64,000 nucleotides of DNA from Poriferisodalis sp026713105 (GTDB taxonomy: Bacteria; Actinomycetota; Acidimicrobiia; Acidimicrobiales; Poriferisodalaceae). The DNA lies in assembly GCA_965115995.1 (NCBI GenBank), contig OZ220472.1:62001-126000 (forward strand). Reading direction: 5' to 3'. Position 1 is the first letter of the stretch. Each line of letters starts with the position of its first letter. Positions 40,991 through 48,865 of this stretch are shown here, piece by piece. A program made the position numbers and the translations under genes. The notes below the pieces were generated by a model. The model had not been told where the DNA came from. It saw nothing but the letters and a program-made list of their open reading frames with translations, and did no database searches.

Positions 40991-41965
40991 TCACGGCAGC
41001 GGCACCCCTTGGGAAGCTTCGACAATGTCGTACACGTCATTGCGGTCGAGGTGGACGCCGAGCGCAGCCTGCAGCGCTTCGAGACGTTCAGGCTGCTGCG
41101 TGCCGACGATGGCGATGGGTGCCGTGGGATGGGCGAGCACGAAGGCCACGCACACTGCAGCTCGGTCGACCCCTTCCCGCTCGGCCAGCCGGTCCAGCGT
41201 GGCGAGCAGATCCGGTCGCACGCCGCTGTCCTCGTCGGCTCCGGCCAGCAGTCGCCCGCCGGCGAGCGGGCTCTGCGCCATGAGTCGCCCGCCGGCGAGC
41301 GGGCTCCATGCCAGCGGCACCATGCCCATCTCCGAGCACAAGTCGAGCGTGCCGTCGCGTAGCGGGTGCAGGCAGGCGGCTGAGTACTCAGGCTGGGTGC
41401 TCACGAGCGGAGCCTCCAGGTGGGCTGCCAGCGCCCGGGTCTGCGCGGGCGTGTAGTTCGAGACGCCGACGGCACCGATCAGGCCGTCGGCGACCAAACC
41501 GTCGAGCGTGTCGGCTAGCTCGGCGGGGTGAGTGAACATGTCGGGCCGGTGCACTTGGTACAGGTCGATGCGATCAATCCCGAGCCGCGCCAGCGAAGCC
41601 TCGCATGCGGCCCTCAGAGCGATCGAACCGGAGTCATACGGCACCGGCGGCACGATGCCACCCTTGGTGGCGATCACCATGCGGTCGCGCAGTTCCGGCC
41701 GGGCCCGCAGCACCGCTCCCAGGTTCTCCTCGCAGCTGCCGAAGCCTGTGCCGCCCCAGTCCAACCCGTAGACGTCGGCGATGTCAACCAGATTCATGCC
41801 GAGCTCCAGCCCGGCTTCGATCAGCGCCGCGTTCTGGCCGATGTCGGTGCCGGTGAAGCGCCACAGGCCCAGCGCCAGCGGCCCGACCTCGACGTCGCCC
41901 GAGCCCAGACGCCGCGGAGCAGACCGCACCAGCCCGCTCGGCACATCGGAATTTGACACGGTCAC
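40991..41965 (-). CDS. Aldo/keto reductase
   Basis: 324 residues from GTG 41965. AKR tetrad: Asp and Tyr in NLVDIADVYGLDWGG, Lys in MVIATKGGIVPP, His in IDLYQVHRPDMF; NADP loop residues in GVSNYTPAQTRAL and the C-terminal AIVGTQQPERLEAL. It should reduce a keto-sugar or similar substrate with NADPH. An 11-codon stretch is duplicated in frame, giving SPLAGGRLMAQ followed by SPLAGGRLLAG at the loop after the barrel strand that normally has a single W-S-P-L-A-G-G. The enzyme may be altered in cofactor binding. Confidence 0.9.
   Translation of the reverse strand: MTVSNSDVPSGLVRSAPRRLGSGDVEVGPLALGLWRFTGTDIGQNAALIEAGLELGMNLVDIADVYGLDWGGTGFGSCEENLGAVLRARPELRDRMVIATKGGIVPPVPYDSGSIALRAACEASLARLGIDRIDLYQVHRPDMFTHPAELADTLDGLVADGLIGAVGVSNYTPAQTRALAAHLEAPLVSTQPEYSAACLHPLRDGTLDLCSEMGMVPLAWSPLAGGRLMAQSPLAGGRLLAGADEDSGVRPDLLATLDRLAEREGVDRAAVCVAFVLAHPTAPIAIVGTQQPERLEALQAALGVHLDRNDVYDIVEASQGVPLP
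41250..41306. repeat. In-frame 33-bp tandem duplication inside the aldo/keto reductase gene
   Basis: Two identical 24-nt blocks (41250-41273 and 41283-41306) are spaced 33 bp apart, exactly 11 codons. The repeated peptide is SPLAGGRL, which in other aldo/keto reductases occurs once (WSPLAGG) in a cofactor-binding loop. Identity at every base of the 24 implies a recent event or an assembly artefact. Confidence 0.8.
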
Positions 41966-42065
41966 CTCGGCCCTGACGTCAGATGGACTGGGGCGCAGTC
42001 TGCCGGGGCGACGCCGATGCCGTGCGCTGGTTCTGAGCCCGATCGTGTCTTTGCGATGTCCCCAT

Positions 42066-43061
42066 TCAGGATTTCACAGAGCCGGCCAGCAGACCGCGCA
42101 CGAAGAACCGCTGCAGGAAGAAGAACACCAGCATCGGCACGCCTGCCTGCACGAACGCACCTGCCGACAGCAAGTGCTCTCGCAGGCCGAACTCGCCGGC
42201 CATCGAGGCGATCTTGATGGTGGCCGGGTAGTTCTCGCCCGCGGCGCCGAGCATGGTCAGAGCGATCAGGTAGTCGTTCCAGGTCCACAGGAACTGGAAG
42301 ATGGCAAAGGCCGCCAGGGCCGGGACCGAGAGCGGGACAACGATCCGCCAGAAGATCGTGAAGTGGTCGGCGCCGTCGATGCGGGCTGCCTCGAACAGCT
42401 CTCCGGGCAAGGTTGAGATGTAGTTGTGCAGCAAGAAGATGGCGAACGGCAAGGCGAATGCCGTGTGCGTCAGCCACACGGCCGTCGCGGTGCCGGCGAG
42501 GCTGAAGTCGGGGATGAGCGTGACGACGATCTCGGTCCCAGGGATGGACCAGTGCGCGCCGCCGGAGAACATCTGCAGCAGCGGGAGCAGGGCCACCTGG
42601 TTGGGCAGGGCAAGCAGCGACACAGTCCCGATGAAGATCCACTCGCGGCCCCGGAACGGGATCCATGCGAAGGCGTACGCCGCCAGAGCAGCGATGGCGA
42701 TCGGAATAATCGTTGCCGGAATGGCGATCGCGAACGAGTTGAGCAGCGCCTGCCACAGCCCGCCGGTCTGAGCCCCCGACGACAGCACATCGGTGTAGTT
42801 TTCCAGCGTCCAGTTGCCTTCAGTGAACGACGTCCACCAGCCAGAAGCGCGCTGATCGTCGCGGTGCCGGAACGAGTTGAGGAACAGGCTGCCGGTCGGA
42901 ACGCTCCAGACGATCACCATCAGCCACAGCACCCAGACCGGAATGGAGCGCAGGAAGCGGTACACCGCGCGCCCGATGCGGTCGGGGCCCTGGCGTTCGC
43001 GCACCGCCGAACCAGAGCCCGCAGGCTGTTCAGCTTCTGCGGCGTCGACGGCGCTACTCAC
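42066..43061 (-). CDS. Carbohydrate ABC transporter permease (MalG/AglG-like)
   Basis: 331 residues from GTG 43061, overlapping the upstream permease by 8 nt. Six hydrophobic segments and the EAA loop ELFEAARIDGADHFTIFWRI with VVPLSVPALAAF, the binding-protein-dependent permease signature. The first 35 residues are a charged cytoplasmic tail. It partners the permease at 43054-44631. The long periplasmic loop (NSFRHRDDQRASGWWTSF and NYTDVLSS) is typical of AglG/alpha-glucoside porters. Confidence 0.9.
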   Translation of the reverse strand: MSSAVDAAEAEQPAGSGSAVRERQGPDRIGRAVYRFLRSIPVWVLWLMVIVWSVPTGSLFLNSFRHRDDQRASGWWTSFTEGNWTLENYTDVLSSGAQTGGLWQALLNSFAIAIPATIIPIAIAALAAYAFAWIPFRGREWIFIGTVSLLALPNQVALLPLLQMFSGGAHWSIPGTEIVVTLIPDFSLAGTATAVWLTHTAFALPFAIFLLHNYISTLPGELFEAARIDGADHFTIFWRIVVPLSVPALAAFAIFQFLWTWNDYLIALTMLGAAGENYPATIKIASMAGEFGLREHLLSAGAFVQAGVPMLVFFFLQRFFVRGLLAGSVKS

Positions 43062-44631
43062 CGCGCTGCATCCGTCTGATGTTGAGGCCCATGACCGGTA
43101 CCACGCCCAGGAACAGCACCACCGCCAAAGCCGATCCCAGCCCCAAGTTGAATTCGGTGAAGCTGCGCTGCCACATCTCGTTGGCGATGACCTGCGTGCC
43201 GAAGTTGCCGTTGGTCATCACCCGCACGATGTCGAACACCTTCATGACCAGCACGATCATGGCGGTCATGACCACCGTGATGGTGGGCACGATGGTCGGC
43301 AGCGTCACTTGGAAGAAGACCTGGCGCTCGTCCGCTCCGTCGACCCGGGCCGCCTCGATCAGATCCGAGGGCACAGCCTTGATGGCCGCCGACAGGATCA
43401 CCATGGCGAACCCGGTCTGTATCCAGATCAGCACCACCATCAGCCACACATTGTTGAAGGGGGATTCCTGGACGAACAGGATCGTTCCCGCGATCGGCTC
43501 GTCGTTGGGACCCAAGATGGAACCGCCGACGCCGGGACCCAAGAAGCGGTAGATCAGCCACAGCAGCGGGATGGCAGCGGTCGCCGAGCCGATTGCGAGC
43601 GCTGACTGCCGTCTCCGCACGCCGAAGGCGCACAGTGCGGCCAGCATGGCAGTGACTGTTGCCAGGACGGCAACCGCGATCCACGCCCCGCCGGTGGAGG
43701 GCCTCAGCGTGCCGAACCAGACCCAGATTGCGTTGAGCAGCCCGGTCTGGGACTTCTGAGGCGGCCGGGCGATGTACATGAAGCGCCAGATGATCCCCGC
43801 TCCTACGAAGGAGATCGCCATCGGCAGGAAGATCAAGCTCTTGGCGAAGGATTCGCGCTTGGTGCGGTCGGCGATCACCGCGGCCAGCAGGCCGAGCGCG
43901 GTCGACAGGAATGTGACTGCCACCACCCACCACAGGTTGTTCATCACCGTGCCGCGCAGATTGGCGAACACGGCGAAACTGAGCAGCAGGCCTCCGCCGA
44001 TCCCAATCCCGACCGTGCTGGCTGAGATGTCTGCCTTGACGCCGCGACGTCGACCCCGAGCCAGCGCAATGACTGTCGCAAAGGCAAACAGAATGACGCT
44101 GCCCCAGAACAACTGGCTGCCGAAGATGCCGGCCCAGCCCGACAAATCCAGGCTCTGTGCGTTGGTAAAGATGTCGCCGTAGTTGGCCAGCCCGCGAAAG
44201 CCGGTGCCTGCCTTGTCAAACAGTGACAGGTAGATGGTCCGCAGCAGCGGGATGATCAGCCCCAGTGCGACGAACAGCATGGCTGGTCCCACAAAGGTGA
44301 GCGCTCGCAGCCGGCTTTGCATTGCCGATGTGCGTTTCGCAGAGGGAGGCCGCAGCCTTCCGAAGGCTGCGCCTGCCAGTCCGAAGACCGCAGCCCCGCC
44401 GATGATCCACGCGAACTGTGCGCCATCGAGCAGTGGCGCAGAACCGTCACCGGTGCGAAGCCCTGACGCCACAGCACCCGCAGCGCCACCGGCGAGCACG
44501 CCTGAGGTTGCGGTCACGAAGGCCCAGCGCCGCTCGACGAGTCCGAACAGGCGGTGGGTGAACCAGAACACTGCCGCGCTGGCGCCGACGGCTATCACCA
44601 CGCCAGCAAGAGCCCCCCACAACGCCGCCAT
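43054..44631 (-). CDS. Sugar ABC transporter permease (MalF/AglF-like), long form
   Basis: 525 residues, well over the usual 290-320. An extra N-terminal membrane region of about 100 residues with two or more helices precedes the typical start of the permease (LRALTFVGPAMLFVALGLII). Another long insertion with several hydrophobic segments lies in the middle. The EAA loop reads LIEAARVDGADERQVFFQVT and LPTIVPTITVVM. Such extended MalF proteins occur in some actinobacterial alpha-glucoside transporters. It is translated together with the MalG partner (8-nt overlap) and preceded by a perfect intercistronic hairpin. Confidence 0.88.
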   Translation of the reverse strand: MAALWGALAGVVIAVGASAAVFWFTHRLFGLVERRWAFVTATSGVLAGGAAGAVASGLRTGDGSAPLLDGAQFAWIIGGAAVFGLAGAAFGRLRPPSAKRTSAMQSRLRALTFVGPAMLFVALGLIIPLLRTIYLSLFDKAGTGFRGLANYGDIFTNAQSLDLSGWAGIFGSQLFWGSVILFAFATVIALARGRRRGVKADISASTVGIGIGGGLLLSFAVFANLRGTVMNNLWWVVAVTFLSTALGLLAAVIADRTKRESFAKSLIFLPMAISFVGAGIIWRFMYIARPPQKSQTGLLNAIWVWFGTLRPSTGGAWIAVAVLATVTAMLAALCAFGVRRRQSALAIGSATAAIPLLWLIYRFLGPGVGGSILGPNDEPIAGTILFVQESPFNNVWLMVVLIWIQTGFAMVILSAAIKAVPSDLIEAARVDGADERQVFFQVTLPTIVPTITVVMTAMIVLVMKVFDIVRVMTNGNFGTQVIANEMWQRSFTEFNLGLGSALAVVLFLGVVPVMGLNIRRMQRGE

Positions 44632-44701
44632 CGTCGCAGTCTTGCAGTTGGCGTTGCGCGGCTGCGCACCTCTGCCAGGCGATCGGGGCTCCGAGTCAAC
44701 A

Positions 44702-44737
44702 CGATGGGCCGCCCCGCACGTGCGGGGCGGCCCATCG
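44702..44737. terminator. Perfect 36-bp palindrome between binding-protein and permease genes
   Basis: The whole segment from CGATGGGCCGCCCCGC to its mirror equals its own reverse complement, giving a stem of about 16 bp with the tip ACGT. It lies in the 174-bp gap between the binding-protein gene (ends 44806) and the permease gene (starts 44631), both on the minus strand. In MalE-F type operons such hairpins stop most transcripts or protect the upstream mRNA, so that binding protein is made in excess; that is the inferred role. Confidence 0.75.
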
Positions 44738-44805
44738 GCTACACAACTTCGATCCGGCCGGCGGTTGCGCTTCGCGGCGCAACACCGGCCTGTGCTGGCT
44801 CAGTC

Positions 44806-46209
44806 TCAGCCGGGCCAGCTGTCGTCGATGGCCTGCGTAGCCTCAGCGACGCTCTTGTCGCCGTTGACGACGGCGGTGCCTTCCGTCCAGAAGGTGCCGG
44901 CGCCGACCTCTGCGGGCATCAGGTCTGAACCGTCGAAGCGCACGACATCGGCGTTCTGCAAGATGCTGAGGAACGACTGCTCGAGCGGTTGGTAGACACT
45001 CGGGTCCTGATTCGTCGCAGCCGACAGGAAGCCGGACAGGCCGCCGCCCTTGCGATCGGTCTGGGACCGCTGGCGGACCTCGGCGTATTCGGAGCTGCCG
45101 AAGTACTTCATGACTTCCCACACCTCGGGAGCGTCGCGGAAGGCGCCCACCAAGGTGCCGGCGCCCAGCACGGGCTGGTCGCCCTTCACCGACGGGAAGT
45201 AGAAGGTGTCCACGGCGTCGGCCGAGCCGTCCGCGAACACGGTTCCCTCGGGGATGAACGCGGCATAGAAGGACGCTTGGCGGTGCATCATGCAGTCGTT
45301 GTCGACCAGCGGCTGGCCGTTGTCGCCGAACGGCGTCGCGGCGATGGAGCCACCGGCGGCGAACACCATTCCCGGCGTGTTCCACAGGTCAAGCACCTCG
45401 TTGAACACACCGCTGACCTCGTCGCTGGAGAACGCCAGATCGCCGGCGACCCACGCGTCGTAGTCCGCAGGCGTGTGGAATCGCAGCATCAGGTCCTCGA
45501 CCCAGTCGGTGAAGGTCCAGCCGGTGGCCGGGCCGCTCTCGATGCCGATGCAGAACGGGGTATCGCCGTTCGAGATCATCTCGGCCGACAGCGCCTTGAG
45601 CTCGTCCCAGGTGCCCGGAACTCCATAGCCCTTCGACTCGAACAGCGCCGGCTTGTACCACACCAGCGACTTCAGGTCGGACTTGTTCGGAATGCCGTAC
45701 TGGGTTCCATCGACGTCGCCGAAGGCCGTCCACGCGGGCGTCCAGTGCTCGTTCATCGAGGCAATGACATCGTCGGGCAGCGCAATGAGGTGGCCGTCGC
45801 GTGCGAAGTCGGCCAGCTTGCCCGGCTGCGGGAAGATGAAGATGTCCGGCGGGTTGCCGCCGGCTGCTTGCGCATTGATCTGATCCGCGGCGTCGCGGGC
45901 ACCGGTGTAGCTGATCTCGATGCCTGTCTGTGCCGCGAAGTGGTCGAGCGCATCCCGAAGGGCACCGGCCTCCTCGTCGCTTGACTCGGGACCGAAGACG
46001 GTGACCTTGGTGCCCTCCAGCGGATCGGCCTCGGTGGTGGCCGGCGCGGCTGCTGTGGTCGCTGCGGCAGCAGCGGTGGTCGCCGCTGCTTCGTCATCGT
46101 CGTCATCGCTGCCGCAGGCGGCGGCGATCAGCGTGAAGGCGAACAGCACGCCGATCAGCTGAGTCACACGGTGCCCCCGACGGGTTCGCGGATGGGATGG
46201 GTGTGTCAT
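44806..46209 (-). CDS. Alpha-glucoside ABC transporter substrate-binding lipoprotein (AglE-like)
   Basis: 467 residues from ATG 46209, with AGGGAGGAAA upstream. Signal and lipobox FTLIAAAC are followed by an acidic/Ala/Thr linker of about 35 residues. The binding fold has KVTVFGPESSDEEAGALRDA, TGIEISYTGARDAADQINAQ, NPPDIFIFPQPGKLADFAR, GIPNKSDLKSLVWYKPALFE, PGTWDELKALSAEMISNGDT and TGWTFTDWVEDLMLR. This matches family-1 sugar binding proteins, closest in my reading to AglE. It captures maltose, sucrose or similar and hands it to the MalF/MalG pair downstream. Confidence 0.9.
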   Translation of the reverse strand: MTHPSHPRTRRGHRVTQLIGVLFAFTLIAAACGSDDDDDEAAATTAAAAATTAAAPATTEADPLEGTKVTVFGPESSDEEAGALRDALDHFAAQTGIEISYTGARDAADQINAQAAGGNPPDIFIFPQPGKLADFARDGHLIALPDDVIASMNEHWTPAWTAFGDVDGTQYGIPNKSDLKSLVWYKPALFESKGYGVPGTWDELKALSAEMISNGDTPFCIGIESGPATGWTFTDWVEDLMLRFHTPADYDAWVAGDLAFSSDEVSGVFNEVLDLWNTPGMVFAAGGSIAATPFGDNGQPLVDNDCMMHRQASFYAAFIPEGTVFADGSADAVDTFYFPSVKGDQPVLGAGTLVGAFRDAPEVWEVMKYFGSSEYAEVRQRSQTDRKGGGLSGFLSAATNQDPSVYQPLEQSFLSILQNADVVRFDGSDLMPAEVGAGTFWTEGTAVVNGDKSVAEATQAIDDSWPG

Positions 46210-46396
46210 TGAGTGTTTCCTCCCTGAATGACGCAATGCCAACGCGATGCCACGAGTTGCCGGGCACGCCGTGCGACCTATGGATGGTCGCCGCTGGCCA
46301 GTCGTCTCGGCTATATGCCTGACCAAGCAGGCTAACGAGCGGCACTGGCGTGCTGTCGGCTGAGCAATATGACAGTCGCGTGACGAGCGCGCCCGC

Positions 46397-48013
46397 CTAC
46401 TTCATGCGGCAGACGATGGCGCTGCGGGGTGCCAAGGAAAGCTCTGCGGGCAGCAGGGCCGGCGCACCATTGCCCGCAGCCGATGTCTCATACATCAGCT
46501 CGCAGCCGGCGGGAAGCTGCACGGTGGCCTCCGCGTCGGCCGTGTTGACCGCTGCCACCACCGGTCCGCGGCGCAGCATGATGACTGCTCCGCCGCCGTC
46601 GCGCCCCCATTCCACCGTCTCGTCGGCCAGGCCAGCCGCCTCGAACAGTCGCCGCCGAACCGACAGGAGTCGCCGGTAGCTGTTCAAGTACGAGTACCCG
46701 TCGCTTTCCTGTGCTTCGGCAGTGTCTTGCGCGGGCCGCGGATCGCTTGCCAGCCACGGCTCTACGCCGGAGAAGCCGTTGAACGGACCTGGCCCCCATG
46801 GCATCGGCGTGCGGCACCCATCGCGGCCGGCGGCCACGTCGCCGTCGGGTCCCACCGGGTCGAGCTTCGATTCCGGTGCCACCTGCCCGTCTTCGAGTCC
46901 GAGCTCCTCGCCTTGGTACAGCACCGGCACGCCAGAGGTGAATGCGAAGAGCACGTTCATGGCCAAGGTGCGCTCGCGACCCGCTTCGCCGCCGCCGAAA
47001 CGTGTCGGCGCCCGAGGCATGTCGTGGCTGCCCGCTGCCCACAGCAACCGGTCCGAGAGGTCGCCGGGCCCGATCAGCACCTCCCAGAGCTCGTCGGCGT
47101 TCCATCCGATGTGCATCGGCGCGAACCAGTAGCCGCCATGCATGCCGTCGGGCGGCAGCAGGCTGTCCATGCCGCGAGGATCGAGGTGGTACGTCTCGCC
47201 ATGCAGGAACGCGCCGTAGCTGTCGCAGATGTCGCGCCAGCGCCGGAAGACGTCCTGGCTCTCGGGCTGGAAGACATCGTGGAGGTGCTCGAAGCAGTCC
47301 CACTGCTCCCAGCGGCTGGCGCCGGGCGGGATCGGCTGCCGTTGCGGGTTGGAACGAAGCTGAGCGTCCTTCACCAGGCCGCCTGCCACATCCACGCGGA
47401 AGCCGTCCACGCCGCGGTCGAGCCAAAAGCGCAGGATGGCGTCCCACTCGTCGGCCACCGCTGGGTTGCGCCAGTTCAGATCGGGTTGGGTGGGCAGGAA
47501 CAGGTGCAGGTAGTACTGGCCCGAGTCGGCATCTAAGGTCCACGCCGGGCCGCCGAAATAGCCGACCCAGTTGTTGGGCGGGCCGCCGCCGGGTGCCGGG
47601 TCGCGCCAGATGTAGTAGTCGCGATAGCGCTCGCGGTCCGCCGCGCCGGAGTTGCCGAGCGCCGCTTGGAACCAGCGGTGATCGCTGCTGGTGTGATTCG
47701 GCACCAAGTCGGTGACGATGCGGATGCCGAGGTCGTGGGCTTCGGCCGCCAACCGATCGAAGGTTGCCAGGTCGCCGAAGAGCGGGTCCACGTCGCAGTA
47801 GTCGGCCACGTCGTATCCCCAGTCATGCCCCGGCGTGGGATAGAAGGGAGTGATCCAGACGAAGTCCACACCGAGGTCGCCGAGGTAGTTGAGCCTCGAT
47901 CTGATGCCCTCGAGATCCCCCACGCCGTCGTTGTTCGAGTCGGCGAAGGAGCGGATGTAGATCTGGTAGCCGGCGGCGCCCGCCCACCACGGACTGGAAC
48001 TGCTGCTGGTCAC
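46397..48013 (-). CDS. Alpha-glucosidase (GH13, alpha-amylase family)
   Basis: 538 residues from GTG 48013. YQIYIRSFADSNNDGVGDLE and GIRSRLNYLGDLGVDFVWIT are the typical GH13 start; conserved region I is TDLVPNHTS, region II GFRVDVAGG (nucleophile Asp), region III has Glu in FLHGETYHLD, and region IV is AAGSHDMPRAP. A C-terminal beta domain follows. There is no signal peptide, so it acts in the cytoplasm on the sugar imported by the neighbouring transporter, releasing glucose from alpha-glucosides. It is 187 bp upstream of the binding-protein gene on the same strand and probably heads the operon. Confidence 0.92.
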   Translation of the reverse strand: MTSSSSSPWWAGAAGYQIYIRSFADSNNDGVGDLEGIRSRLNYLGDLGVDFVWITPFYPTPGHDWGYDVADYCDVDPLFGDLATFDRLAAEAHDLGIRIVTDLVPNHTSSDHRWFQAALGNSGAADRERYRDYYIWRDPAPGGGPPNNWVGYFGGPAWTLDADSGQYYLHLFLPTQPDLNWRNPAVADEWDAILRFWLDRGVDGFRVDVAGGLVKDAQLRSNPQRQPIPPGASRWEQWDCFEHLHDVFQPESQDVFRRWRDICDSYGAFLHGETYHLDPRGMDSLLPPDGMHGGYWFAPMHIGWNADELWEVLIGPGDLSDRLLWAAGSHDMPRAPTRFGGGEAGRERTLAMNVLFAFTSGVPVLYQGEELGLEDGQVAPESKLDPVGPDGDVAAGRDGCRTPMPWGPGPFNGFSGVEPWLASDPRPAQDTAEAQESDGYSYLNSYRRLLSVRRRLFEAAGLADETVEWGRDGGGAVIMLRRGPVVAAVNTADAEATVQLPAGCELMYETSAAGNGAPALLPAELSLAPRSAIVCRMK

Positions 48014-48043
48014 GATGGATTTCTAGTGCAGCCGAACCGCAAA

Positions 48044-48079
48044 CCAAAGACCGACCCGCACAAGCGGGCCGGTCCTTGG
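48044..48079. promoter_or_regulatory. Long imperfect inverted repeat upstream of the alpha-glucosidase gene
   Basis: Arms of 16 bp starting at CCAAAG and ending at CTTGG match at 14 of 16 positions around a 4-base loop (ACAA). It lies 31 bp before the GTG of the GH13 gene, in the 212-bp divergent gap with the PEBP gene. As RNA it would form a strong 5' leader hairpin of the glucosidase mRNA; as DNA it could be a regulator site. Neither can be decided from sequence. Confidence 0.55.
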
Positions 48080-48225
48080 TCTGTCAGTTTGGGTTGTGTG
48101 ATGTGCTGCCCGGAGTTTTCACCCCGAGCGGTGAACACGCCGAGATCGTAGCGCACGAAGAAATGGCATGCGCCACACTTGTGGATCACGATCGACGATC
48201 GGACGACCACTGAAAGGCAGCAGCC

Positions 48226-48762
48226 ATGCCACAACCTCCCAGTCCCTACGATTTCCTTCCCGCCGTTGCGTCGTTCGAGGTGCGAAGCGACGACGTAGCT
48301 GAGGGCCAGATGCTGGCAATGCCGCAAGTCTCGGGCATCTTCGGTGCCGGCGGCGAAGATCGGTCGCCGCAGCTGGCGTGGTCGGGTGCGCCGCAGGGCA
48401 CCGAGAGCTACGCGGTGACCTGCTTCGACCCCGACGCGCCGACCGGCAGCGGCTTCTGGCACTGGGTGGTGTACGACATCGGGGCCTCATGCACTGAGCT
48501 CGCATCCGGTGCCGGCGATGCGGAGGGCAGCGGGCTGCCTGAGGGCGCAAAGCAACTCCGCAACGACGCCGGGTTGACCGGCTACCTGGGCTCCGCGCCG
48601 CCCGCGGGTCACGGCCCGCATCGCTACATGTTCGCGGTGCACGCGCTGAGCGTCGCCTCGCTGCCGATCGACGAGAGCGTCTCGCCGGCAATCTGCGGCT
48701 TCAACATGTTCGGCACGACGCTGGCCCGCGCTCTCGTCACCCCGATCTACGAACAGAGCTAG
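48226..48762 (+). CDS. YbhB/YbcL family protein (PEBP fold)
   Basis: 178 residues. PEBP blocks: SPQLAWSGAPQGTESYAVTC, FDPDAPTGSGFWHWVVYDIG (D-P-D-A-P ligand site with the following WHW), LGSAPPAGHGPHRYMFAVHA (GxxPPxGHGxHrY) and CGFNMFGTTLARALVTP. These proteins bind phosphate-like anions or phosphatidylethanolamine; the bacterial role is unclear, with kinase-inhibitor-like names by homology only. It is a stand-alone gene followed by a hairpin. Confidence 0.92.
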   Translation: MPQPPSPYDFLPAVASFEVRSDDVAEGQMLAMPQVSGIFGAGGEDRSPQLAWSGAPQGTESYAVTCFDPDAPTGSGFWHWVVYDIGASCTELASGAGDAEGSGLPEGAKQLRNDAGLTGYLGSAPPAGHGPHRYMFAVHALSVASLPIDESVSPAICGFNMFGTTLARALVTPIYEQS

Positions 48763-48824
48763 CCATGCCTGCCGGAGATGCCCGCAGCGGCATTCCGGTC
48801 CCGCCGGCTCCAACGCAGAGCGGC

Positions 48825-48847
48825 AATGCGGCACGATCTGCCGCATT
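48825..48847 (+). terminator. Hairpin after the PEBP gene
   Basis: AATGCGGCA-cgatc-TGCCGCATT is a perfect 9-bp stem in the 103-bp gap after the PEBP stop. It probably ends that transcript and isolates the next gene, whose ribosome-binding site (GAGGTGG) begins a few bases later. Confidence 0.6.
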
Positions 48848-48865
48848 CCCGTCCGAGGTGGCCCT

